A DNA stretch of 64,000 nt from Chryseobacterium sp. H1D6B. GTDB lineage: Bacteria > Bacteroidota > Bacteroidia > Flavobacteriales > Weeksellaceae. How positions within the stretch are numbered: the stretch's first letter is position 1; every line of letters begins with the position of its first letter. A program made the position numbers and the translations under genes. The notes under the pieces were generated by a model that had not been told where the DNA came from, ran no database searches, and was given only the letters and a program-made list of their open reading frames with translations. Where the stretch lies: assembly GCF_029892445.1 (NCBI RefSeq), contig NZ_JARXVJ010000001.1, forward strand, positions 4,216,001-4,280,000. Reading direction: 5' to 3'. Of this stretch, positions 58,276 through 64,000 are shown in pieces.

Positions 58276-58427
58276 TAAGAAGGATTTAACAAAAGTGGGT
58301 TTAAGTGTTTCAATTGAGAATATACCCAATGTTCAATATTAGTAATCCAATTGAATTTTTTGCTAAAATCCCCATTTTCAGCAAACTTATAAACATTATA
58401 AAAAAATTAAATCTCACAAAAGGATAA
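58276..58427. other. Cassette boundary with diverged box
   Basis: 152 bp. ATTTAAC (58288-58294) fits the RYYYAAC core of an attC-like end just after the stop. A diverged box TCTCACAAAAGGAT (12 of 14, 58412-58425) lies directly before the next ATG. Confidence 0.4.
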
Positions 58428-59069
58428 ATGAAAAATATTGACAATTTTGGTCTTTCATTGTTTAATAAAGACTCGACAAAAAAAATTAAATTAAATGAAA
58501 TTGATTTCGAAGAGATTGTTGATTCGGGGATTCTGGATTCGATTCCATATCTAGGAGATGCTATTTCAAGTTATAAAGGTGTAATGAATTTAAGAGATAA
58601 AATTTTCACAAAAAAGTTCATTCGCTTTTTACAATCTTTCGAAAATCAAACTATTAGTGAAAAAGAATATAATGATTTTAAAGATAGAATTGTAAATGAC
58701 AAGAATTACAGAATAAAAGTAACTGAAACATTAATTGAATATATTGATAACTTTAAAAATACACGTAAAATTGAGGTTTATAGCAATCTTTTAACTGCAT
58801 ATATTGAAAAAAAGATTACTTGGGAATATTTTATTAAACTTTCGGAATGCTTAGAAAAAGTCGATTTAAATTACCTAGATATAATTCCCAAAATTGATAC
58901 TACAGATGGCAAAGAAGTTCAAAATTTTAACGAAAATGAAACCACGGGTGAGGCTAATTTGGAATCATCTGGATTAGCAATTCGAATGAGTGTATGGTCA
59001 TCAGATATTTATCCAACAAAATATGGAAAGGATTTATACAAATATGTTGTTAATGATAATATATCGTAA
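58428..59069 (+). CDS. Helical protein, unknown; cassette cargo
   Basis: 213 residues, mostly alpha-helical. A hydrophobic glycine-containing segment GILDSIPYLGDAISSYKGVM (~35-55) is followed by LRDKIFTKKFIRFLQSF and a tandem of amphipathic helices (VTETLIEYIDNFKNTRKIEV, YSNLLTAYIEKKITWEYFIK). Its layout resembles a widespread family of hypothetical helical proteins with a membrane-inserting-like segment, but I cannot name it. The start is 2 bp after the diverged box. Single-gene unit. Confidence 0.65.
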   Translation: MKNIDNFGLSLFNKDSTKKIKLNEIDFEEIVDSGILDSIPYLGDAISSYKGVMNLRDKIFTKKFIRFLQSFENQTISEKEYNDFKDRIVNDKNYRIKVTETLIEYIDNFKNTRKIEVYSNLLTAYIEKKITWEYFIKLSECLEKVDLNYLDIIPKIDTTDGKEVQNFNENETTGEANLESSGLAIRMSVWSSDIYPTKYGKDLYKYVVNDNIS

Positions 59070-59076
59070 AGTTTAA

Positions 59077-59090
59077 TCTCAAAAAACGAT
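59077..59090 (+). repeat. Array box, exact copy, 3 bp before the PIN gene
   Basis: TCTCAAAAAACGAT at 59077-59090; the ATG of the PIN gene is at 59094. The stop of the preceding gene is only 7 bp upstream, so there is no room here for an attC-like structure: two genes are separated by the box alone. Confidence 0.75.
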
Positions 59091-59093
59091 AAG

Positions 59094-60419
59094 ATGAAAT
59101 ATATGTTTCTTGACACCAATATCTTTTTACACTTTAAATTTTTTGACCAGATAAAATGGAATGAAATTGTCAAAGACGAATTTAAAATAATGCTGGCTCC
59201 CACAGTCATTGATGAACTTGATAAGCACAAACGAAATACAAACAGTAAAATTGCCAACCGTGCAAAAAAAGCTCTCAATAGAATAGATCAAATATTGGAA
59301 GAAATTGTTCCATCTTATCCAATAGAATATCTAAGTCAAAAACCTGACAACAGCACCCTTTCCAAATTTAATTTACAAAGGGAGGAACAAGACGACTGTA
59401 TTATTGCGACAATATTGGAATTCAAAGAGAGAGACAACGGCAAAGAAATTATTTTTGTCACCAACGATACGGGTCCAAAACTTAAATCTAAGTCTTATGG
59501 TATTCAAACAATAAAGCTGACAGAAGAGTATTTAATGCCCAATGAAAAGACCGAAGTAGAAAAGCAACTTGCCAGCTTAATTGCGGAAAACAATAATCTG
59601 AAGAACAAAATCCCTAAAATAAATTTGACATTTGCCCATGGTGAAGTTGTCTTAAAACACCACTTTGAGCAGTACAAAATTGATCGACAATCTTTTGTGA
59701 ATGATGAATATGATAGGGAAAAGGTTAGGCTGAGACCGATTCCTGACAGAAATTCCGATTCCGAAAGAGCCACATCGCTCAATGACGAAAATCTGACACC
59801 TCTGCAAAGAGCCGTCAACAATGCCAATTTGAATTTTGGATTCAACAGATTGAGCCAAGAGCAGATCGATGTTTACAATAAAGATCTTAGGAATTATTAC
59901 GACGAATATTTGCAATATCTATGCGAAAAATACGAATATGACCAATATCTTTCGTTGCTCTTTCCCATTAATTTGGAATTATTGAATACGGGTAATTTTC
60001 CAGCAGAAGATATAGATGTTTGGTTGCACTTTCCGGATGGCTTCGTACTTTATAATCCTGAAGAAAGTAGGACCGAACCGATTCCGCCCTTAGAGCCTTT
60101 CCGACCACAAAACATGTTTGATCATCCACGAATTAATTTTATGGATTTATATCCTGCGAGCAACATTAAATCTGCAAGCAATATTCAACTAGCTAACTTC
60201 TCAAATTCAGGAATTCCGGATATCAGACAAACCAACAGCTATGAGGTAGAATATAGATTCGGATCATTGAAGCACAATCAAAGCCTCAAATTAAGTACCC
60301 TGATCGTGGAATTCTCTTCGTTTTCAGAAATTAAAAGCTTTTCTTTAGATTATAAAATTATGGTGGGCAACATCCCAAATTTACTAGAAGGAAAACTGAA
60401 TATATCATTAACCAAATAA
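59094..60419 (+). CDS. PIN-domain protein with large C-terminal extension
   Basis: 441 residues. Residues 1-145 are a complete PIN nuclease domain (PhoH/PIN_4-like): MFLDTNIFLH (Asp7), APTVIDELDKHKR (Glu/Asp), REEQDDCIIATILEF (Asp) and IFVTNDTGPKLKSKSYGI (Asp). A coiled-coil-like linker follows (~150-175), then about 260 residues with no match known to me, Tyr-rich and ending in beta strands (SFSLDYKIMVGNIPNLLEGK). VapC-like toxins are normally ~130 residues, so this is a PIN RNase fused to a large unknown, perhaps sensing, domain. Single-gene unit; no antitoxin adjacent. Confidence 0.8.
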   Translation: MKYMFLDTNIFLHFKFFDQIKWNEIVKDEFKIMLAPTVIDELDKHKRNTNSKIANRAKKALNRIDQILEEIVPSYPIEYLSQKPDNSTLSKFNLQREEQDDCIIATILEFKERDNGKEIIFVTNDTGPKLKSKSYGIQTIKLTEEYLMPNEKTEVEKQLASLIAENNNLKNKIPKINLTFAHGEVVLKHHFEQYKIDRQSFVNDEYDREKVRLRPIPDRNSDSERATSLNDENLTPLQRAVNNANLNFGFNRLSQEQIDVYNKDLRNYYDEYLQYLCEKYEYDQYLSLLFPINLELLNTGNFPAEDIDVWLHFPDGFVLYNPEESRTEPIPPLEPFRPQNMFDHPRINFMDLYPASNIKSASNIQLANFSNSGIPDIRQTNSYEVEYRFGSLKHNQSLKLSTLIVEFSSFSEIKSFSLDYKIMVGNIPNLLEGKLNISLTK

Positions 60420-60625
60420 AAGGATATACCTTCTTTATTGTGAGGCAAAACTGCAAAGTTCAACAGTTGTTCTTCAGTTCAACTTTTACAAAATTGAAAT
60501 TTGTGTTTCGATTGCTCTACCTTCACAAAGCCCCGAACCGTTATCTACTACTCAAAAATAATCTCAGAAAACGATCAACTATGACTAAACTTCGATAATC
60601 ATAAGAAACAAAATTTAATAAAAAC
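60420..60625. other. Cassette boundary with hairpin and box
   Basis: 206 bp: TGCAAAGTTCAAC followed by CAGTTCAAC (direct repeats), hairpin TTTGTG / CACAAA (60500-60529), AACCGTTATCT (60536-60546), CAAAAATAATCTCAGAAAACGAT (box with one mismatch at 60562-60575). It parallels 57196-57351 and 55560-55644. A 4-codon frame starts after the box; the real gene starts at 60626. Confidence 0.5.
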
Positions 60626-61036
60626 ATGAGAAATATTAAACGTATAATAGTTTTAGCTACATTTCTTATTACTAACTTCTTATATTCGCAAAAGACTTGG
60701 CTACCCATTATTACTTCTTTTGAACCAGAAGAAAAAACTTTTATGGCCTTAAATACGAATAATACAATATGGATTAAAAAAGTTTCAAAAAATATTGAGC
60801 TTCAAACTACTGTCAAGACTAAAAAAAATATTGATGGTTATGAACTAATATTATTCAAAGTTGATTGCAATAATAGAAAAATTGGATTAATACAAATAGC
60901 AGTTTATGACAAAAATGGAAAATTATTAAACTCCACAAAACTTCAAGATTATGAAGTAGAAATGGATTATGTAATTCCTGATTCGGTAGGAGAAACATAT
61001 CTAGACACTTATTGTAATCTTCCTTTAATTGAATAA
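60626..61036 (+). CDS. Secreted protein, unknown; cassette cargo
   Basis: 136 residues with signal peptide MRNIKRIIVLATFLITNFLY ending in SQ. The mature part is beta-rich (TFMALNTNNTIWIKKV, YELILFKVDCNNRKIGLIQI, YEVEMDYVIPDS). No family recognised. Unlike most units, its start lies 50 bp after the box. Confidence 0.6.
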   Translation: MRNIKRIIVLATFLITNFLYSQKTWLPIITSFEPEEKTFMALNTNNTIWIKKVSKNIELQTTVKTKKNIDGYELILFKVDCNNRKIGLIQIAVYDKNGKLLNSTKLQDYEVEMDYVIPDSVGETYLDTYCNLPLIE

Positions 61037-61152
61037 AATCGAAAGTGATACTTACAAGTATAGCAATTGAATTACTAACATTATAAATACATATCTGCAC
61101 TTTCATATCGACAATTGACTAAGATCGCTACAAAATTTTATATACACTCATT

Positions 61153-61750
61153 AATCTCAAAAAACGATGCGAATACAATCAATATTTATTCTAAGTTGTT
61201 TGCTTTCATGCGCAAAGCAACCTGAAAAAAAAATAAAGAATGACACTTGGGAAAAATTACAGGTTATCACGCTTTTTCAGAAAATTACAATTGAAAATAA
61301 TTCTGACAGTTCAGAAGTTGAAAATATTATCTGGAATAAACAGATTTACAATATTCCCCCAAAATATATTATTGAAGACACTCTAAAAACAAAAATTTAT
61401 CTTGCCAAAAATGAAAAAGATAGCTTAAAAACTTGGATTAAATCTTCTATTCTTAAACCCAAATTTACTGCTTTAAATGCTTCTGATTATGTTGGAAATG
61501 TAGAGCTAAAATACATTGACAGAAACACCACATTGAGTTGTAAATATTATTCTGTTGGAGAATGGAACAAAGTATCAGAAAATACAAAAAAGATTTACAA
61601 TTTATTGAATAGCAAAACGGAGTTATCTAAACAGTAAAAATGTTGTGTGTAATTAATAGTTTTGCAACTGCTGAGCTTAGAAATTCAAACTTCCGCTCGA
61701 AAGCAAAACTTAAGAACTTTAAATAAGATAAAGTAGATCTCAAAAAACGA
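61153..61750 (+). repeat. Duplicated cassette, copy 1 (intact)
   Basis: About 598 bp, from the box AATCTCAAAAAACGAT (box core 61155-61168) to the next box (61738-61751). It is nearly identical to 62988-63584: one base difference and one A less in an A-run in copy 2 were seen. Identity starts and ends within the box. It contains the lipoprotein gene 61167-61637 plus ~100 bp of noncoding tail. Confidence 0.85.
61167..61637 (+). CDS. Small lipoprotein, unknown; duplicated cassette cargo
   Basis: 156 residues; lipobox signal MRIQSIFILSCLLSC (Cys15). The mature part is Lys-rich with mixed strands (LQVITLFQKITIENNSDSSE, SSILKPKFTALNASDYVGNV). No family recognised. The ATG overlaps the last two bases of the array box (61155-61168, ATG at 61167-61169). 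A second copy of the whole unit lies at 62988-63584 with a frameshift. Confidence 0.7.
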   Translation: MRIQSIFILSCLLSCAKQPEKKIKNDTWEKLQVITLFQKITIENNSDSSEVENIIWNKQIYNIPPKYIIEDTLKTKIYLAKNEKDSLKTWIKSSILKPKFTALNASDYVGNVELKYIDRNTTLSCKYYSVGEWNKVSENTKKIYNLLNSKTELSKQ

Positions 61751-61751
61751 T
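61738..61751 (+). repeat. Array box, exact copy
   Basis: TCTCAAAAAACGAT at 61738-61751, starting the unit that carries the minus-strand membrane protein. No plus-strand start codon follows closely, unlike most other boxes. Confidence 0.7.
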
Positions 61752-61840
61752 AATTACTACTAAAAATAAAAAGTTTTTAGTCGTCTTTATTTTTAACCAG
61801 GAACGAGCGGAACTGAAGACCGCCCGATCCTGAAAATGGA

Positions 61841-62032
61841 TCAATCTTCCGCCTCAAATCCTCCCTCAAAAACTTTTGGGATCTTTAGATATCCTTTAAT
61901 TTTTCTCTTCTTTAATCCTTGCATAAAAATCCCAATCAAACCGACCGTGCCCGCAAGGATAATCCAACCTGTTATACTCATATCTATATTATTTATTATT
62001 GTAAACATTTCGTTTGTAATTATTTTTTTCAT
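61841..62032 (-). CDS. Small single-TM protein in reverse orientation
   Basis: 63 residues on the minus strand: MKKIITNEMFTIINNIDMSI, a TM helix TGWIILAGTVGLIGIFMQGL and a basic/acidic tail (KKRKIKGYLKIPKVFEGGFE). Coding style and TM segment make it plausible. It is the only gene of the array read against the others, within the unit bounded by boxes at 61738 and 62612, and would need its own promoter from the right. Function unknown. Confidence 0.45.
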   Translation of the reverse strand: MKKIITNEMFTIINNIDMSITGWIILAGTVGLIGIFMQGLKKRKIKGYLKIPKVFEGGFEAED

Positions 62033-62628
62033 ATTTCTAAAAAGTCATTTTGTGATGCAAAGCACCGAGTTTATTTTTTCGTTATAAAATAAGTGTGCAA
62101 GGATTGCACACATTTTTATTTGCAAGTTTATACTGTTTGGGCAAAATGTCATGTTACACCAAAAAGTTTCATTCTTACAGTCACAAAATTCTGAATTCAG
62201 AAGCTTATCAAAAAGGACATCATTTTTCTAAATAAAACAAGAATAACAAAGGGAATAATGTTTTTATGCACTTACTATAAAGACTTACGCTCTGTACAAG
62301 GCTAATTTTTAGTATAAAATTGTTGAAAAATGCATTTTTTTGGACTTTTTAGGAAATTCTTTCAATTTAGCATTCCATTTTTTTGTCGCAACTTTACACA
62401 GATATTTTACCAATACTATTTTTTCAGCCTCTTTTTGTGCAACTAAAACCATTTTTTTGACTTTTTTTTAGAAATTTTAATTTTTAACGATCTCGCATTT
62501 CTGCATTTTCATTACCATTGTGTGAAAAAAAAATAATTTGCCTCCTACAGGAATTTTGATTATTCAGAAATAACAATAAGTTTCACTTTTAATATTGAGC
62601 AGAATTTATCTTCTCAAAAAACGATAAT
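62033..62628. other. Noncoding part of the reversed unit
   Basis: About 600 bp without a convincing gene. GTGTGCAA-GGA-TTGCACAC (62093-62111) followed by ATTTTT is a terminator-like hairpin for plus-strand readthrough. The rest is very AT-rich and T-tract-rich. An exact box (62612-62625) closes it 3 bp before the next ATG. The promoter of the reversed gene should lie at its left end. Confidence 0.4.
62093..62117 (+). terminator. Hairpin terminator
   Basis: GTGTGCAA (62093-62100), GGA loop, TTGCACAC (62104-62111), then a T-rich stretch. Perfect 8-bp stem. Confidence 0.55.
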
Positions 62629-62925
62629 ATGACAGAAAATTACATTCAATATGCAGGCGGCTATCAAAAAGACAATATTGATGAACAGGATATAGTAAAA
62701 GCTATATCAGACATTCAATTAATGGATGACGAACATGGAGTCTTTTGGGTTTCAGTTATAACCGATGATGAAAACGTGATTGAAGTAAATAAAGACCTGT
62801 CACTTTCTGTAATTTTTGAAGAGCAAGAAACCAAATATCAAGCTATAGACTGGAAAGAAGTTGCAGAATTCTATAAAATATTGTTGCTTGAAAAATTCGA
62901 TGAAATAGCCTTGAGAATAAAATAG
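62629..62925 (+). CDS. Small acidic protein, unknown; cassette cargo
   Basis: 98 residues, acidic and mixed alpha/beta: YAGGYQKDNIDEQDIVKAIS, GVFWVSVITDDENVIEVNKD, then FEEQETKYQAIDWKEVAEFY. It resembles small immunity- or YxxG-type single-domain proteins but I cannot name the family. The start is 3 bp after an exact array box (62612-62625). No other gene in this unit. Confidence 0.6.
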   Translation: MTENYIQYAGGYQKDNIDEQDIVKAISDIQLMDDEHGVFWVSVITDDENVIEVNKDLSLSVIFEEQETKYQAIDWKEVAEFYKILLLEKFDEIALRIK

Positions 62926-62987
62926 CAAACCCTGGACATGGGATTGCGTTAATGGGTTGGCGTAAAAACTTGAAACGATTATAATAA

Positions 62988-63584
62988 AATCTCAAAAAAC
63001 GATGCGAATACAATCAATATTTATTCTAAGTTGTTTGCTTTCATGCGCAAAGCAACCTGAAAAAAAATAAAGAATGACACTTGGGAAAAATTACAGGTTA
63101 TCACGCTTTTTCAGAAAATTACAATTGAAAATAATTCTGACAGTTCAGAAGTTGAAAATATTATCTGGAATAAACAGATTTACAATATTCCCCCAAAATA
63201 TATTATTGAAGACACTCTAAAAACAAAAATTTATCTTGCCAAAAATGAAAAAGATAGCTTAAAAACTTGGATTAAATCTTCTATTCTTAAACCCAAATTT
63301 ACTGCTTTAAATGCTTCTGATTATGTTGGAAATGTAGAGCTAAAATACATTGACAGAAACACCACATTGAGTTGTAAATATTATTCTGTTGGAGAATGGA
63401 ACAAAGTATCAGAAAAAACAAAAAAGATTTACAATTTATTGAATAGCAAAACGGAGTTATCTAAACAGTAAAAATGTTGTGTGTAATTAATAGTTTTGCA
63501 ACTGCTGAGCTTAGAAATTCAAACTTCCGCTCGAAAGCAAAACTTAAGAACTTTAAATAAGATAAAGTAGATCTCAAAAAAAGA
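62988..63584 (+). repeat. Duplicated cassette, copy 2 (frameshifted)
   Basis: Nearly identical to 61153-61750 across the full unit. Differences seen: eight A instead of nine at 63060-63067, one T-to-A change near 63418, and the closing box, which is TCTCAAAAAAAGAT (63572-63585) where copy 1 has TCTCAAAAAACGAT. Flanking sequence differs on both sides, so the repeat ends are the boxes themselves. Confidence 0.85.
63002..63471 (+). pseudogene. Frameshifted copy of the cassette lipoprotein
   Basis: Copy of the gene at 61167-61637. The start ATG again overlaps the box (box 62990-63003, ATG 63002). One A is missing in the A-run after codon 21 (CAACCTGAAAAAAAATAA), which makes a TAA at once; the rest of the frame is kept with only one base change, so the break is recent. 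It could also be a sequencing error or a slippage/phase-variable site. Confidence 0.75.
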
Positions 63585-63588
63585 TATT

Positions 63589-63825
63589 ATGAAAAATATT
63601 AAAATAGTACTACTAATTTCGATATTTGTTATAGCAGTAGCAATCATCACTTTATTATCATCTCATGTCGAATTACTACAAAATTTAATAGTTAAGATTC
63701 TACTTTCCTTATGTACAGTCTTGGGTATTCTTATAGGACGAGTATTGGATAATTTTTATAATCAAAGTGAAAAAATGGAAAACGAAAAAATGTCTAGGGA
63801 GGTTGAAGAGATAGGTAGAGAATAG
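63589..63825 (+). CDS. Small membrane protein, unknown; cassette cargo
   Basis: 78 residues with two hydrophobic segments (IKIVLLISIFVIAVAIITLL and LIVKILLSLCTVLGILIGRV), then a charged tail (NQSEKMENEKMSREVEEI) of coiled-coil style. The start ATG is 3 bp after the variant box at 63572-63585; a further box (TTTCAAAAAACGAT, 63836-63849) follows 10 bp after the stop. Membrane-active or regulatory; nothing more can be said. Confidence 0.6.
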   Translation: MKNIKIVLLISIFVIAVAIITLLSSHVELLQNLIVKILLSLCTVLGILIGRVLDNFYNQSEKMENEKMSREVEEIGRE

Positions 63826-63835
63826 TGTAACTTAA

Positions 63836-63849
63836 TTTCAAAAAACGAT
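63836..63849 (+). repeat. Array box, one mismatch, followed by AACGTT
   Basis: TTTCAAAAAACGAT at 63836-63849, then TGTATAACAACGTT. The order box then AACGTT is the reverse of that at 57326-57351. It is the last box in the window; the array probably continues. Confidence 0.65.
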
Positions 63850-63972
63850 TGTATAACAACGTTTTAAAATTGTAAATTTTATTTTTTTGTGATTTACGGC
63901 ATCCCACAATTTGTTGTTGATTAAAATAATTATTTTTAATTTCTCTACATTTACTCAAAAAAAATTATTTAA

Positions 63973-64000
63973 ATGAAAAGAAGAATTCGTCAATCCAAAG
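63973..64000 (+). CDS. Start of a further gene, cut by the window edge
   Basis: ATG at 63973 with MKRRIRQSK, preceded by an A-rich stretch. Only nine codons are visible; basic start. Whether it is a gene of the array cannot be told. Confidence 0.3.

Larger units (their letters stand above)
54145..63849 (+). repeat. Cassette array with recurrent box TCTCAAAAAACGAT
   Basis: Exact copies of the 14-mer TCTCAAAAAACGAT start at 56152, 57338, 59077, 61155, 61738, 62612 and 62990. One mismatch: 60562 (TCTCAGAAAACGAT), 63572 (TCTCAAAAAAAGAT) and 63836 (TTTCAAAAAACGAT). Weaker: 58412 (TCTCACAAAAGGAT) and possibly 55631 and 54147. All are in the same orientation as the genes, and many have an upstream AA. 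In six cases (58412, 59077, 61155, 62612, 62990, 63572) a start codon lies 0-4 bases downstream or overlaps. Spacing follows unit length (237-1490 bp), so this is not CRISPR. The 14-mer marks unit boundaries; whether it is a recombination site, a translation signal or both is open. Confidence 0.75.

Noticed and set aside
54145..63849. CRISPR array, because of a repeated short sequence
   Set aside because: The repeat is only 14 bp, spacing is irregular (237-1490 bp) and follows gene length; the spacers are genes, and no cas genes are present.

Overview
The window is an AT-rich chromosomal segment of a member of the Bacteroidota, most likely Flavobacteriia in the Chryseobacterium/Elizabethkingia range. 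The signs are a GLPGLI-family protein, a type IX secretion (T9SS) C-terminal sorting domain, GG-leader bacteriocin-like peptides, A-rich sequence rather than strong Shine-Dalgarno sites before genes, and conjugative-transposon remnants (MobC/MobA-like, DUF3408) of Bacteroidota type. I recognised no rRNA, tRNA or CRISPR array.

From 1 to about 29 kb it is mostly ordinary chromosome. It opens with two divergent small GG-leader peptide genes, then an aldo/keto reductase with an AraC regulator, a BamA/TamA-like outer-membrane protein, a Crp/Fnr regulator beside a PRISE-like enone reductase, and a MarR/FAD-monooxygenase pair. A sugar-phosphate block follows: glk facing pgi, zwf, gnd, a HAD hydrolase, rpiB and tkt. 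This block carries two copies of a ~220 bp MITE-like repeat. After it come a GLPGLI protein, an orphan RebB-like gene, a UvrA-like ABC protein with an alpha/beta hydrolase flanked by decayed copies of its surroundings, and an S41 peptidase.

From 28.6 to 34.5 kb is an island edge full of wreckage: an IS transposase remnant, an epimerase remnant and a deleted large serine recombinase. Between them sits a three-gene ABC-3C-type conflict system (Cap4-like nuclease, middle component, DUF3732 ATPase). Its nuclease gene has two compensating frameshifts.

From 34.4 to 45.0 kb is a polymorphic-toxin locus read on the minus strand: a small T9SS-sorted protein, a 2184-residue SpvB/FG-GAP/RHS protein ending in an HEIFH metallopeptidase-like domain, a translationally coupled lipoprotein as candidate immunity protein, and a row of duplicated and decaying lipoprotein genes. 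From 45.2 to 52.4 kb are remnants of a mobilizable or conjugative element (AraC-like regulator, MobC-like protein, oriT-like inverted repeats, DUF3408), an AbiEii-type toxin/antitoxin pair, a UPF0489-like gene with one in-frame stop, and an NTF2-like protein.

From 52.4 kb to the right end is the most unusual part. A small serine recombinase is followed by a string of short, mostly plus-strand genes (HEPN, ApeA-like HEPN, FRG-like, PIN, several secreted or membrane proteins). They are separated by noncoding segments and by at least ten near-identical copies of TCTCAAAAAACGAT, usually placed directly before or overlapping a start codon. One ~600 bp unit is present twice, and its limits of identity fall inside this box. 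At least one unit has integron-cassette-like terminal complementarity. No IntI-like integrase is visible. I read this as an integron-like or otherwise novel gene-cassette array with defence-type cargo that continues past the window.
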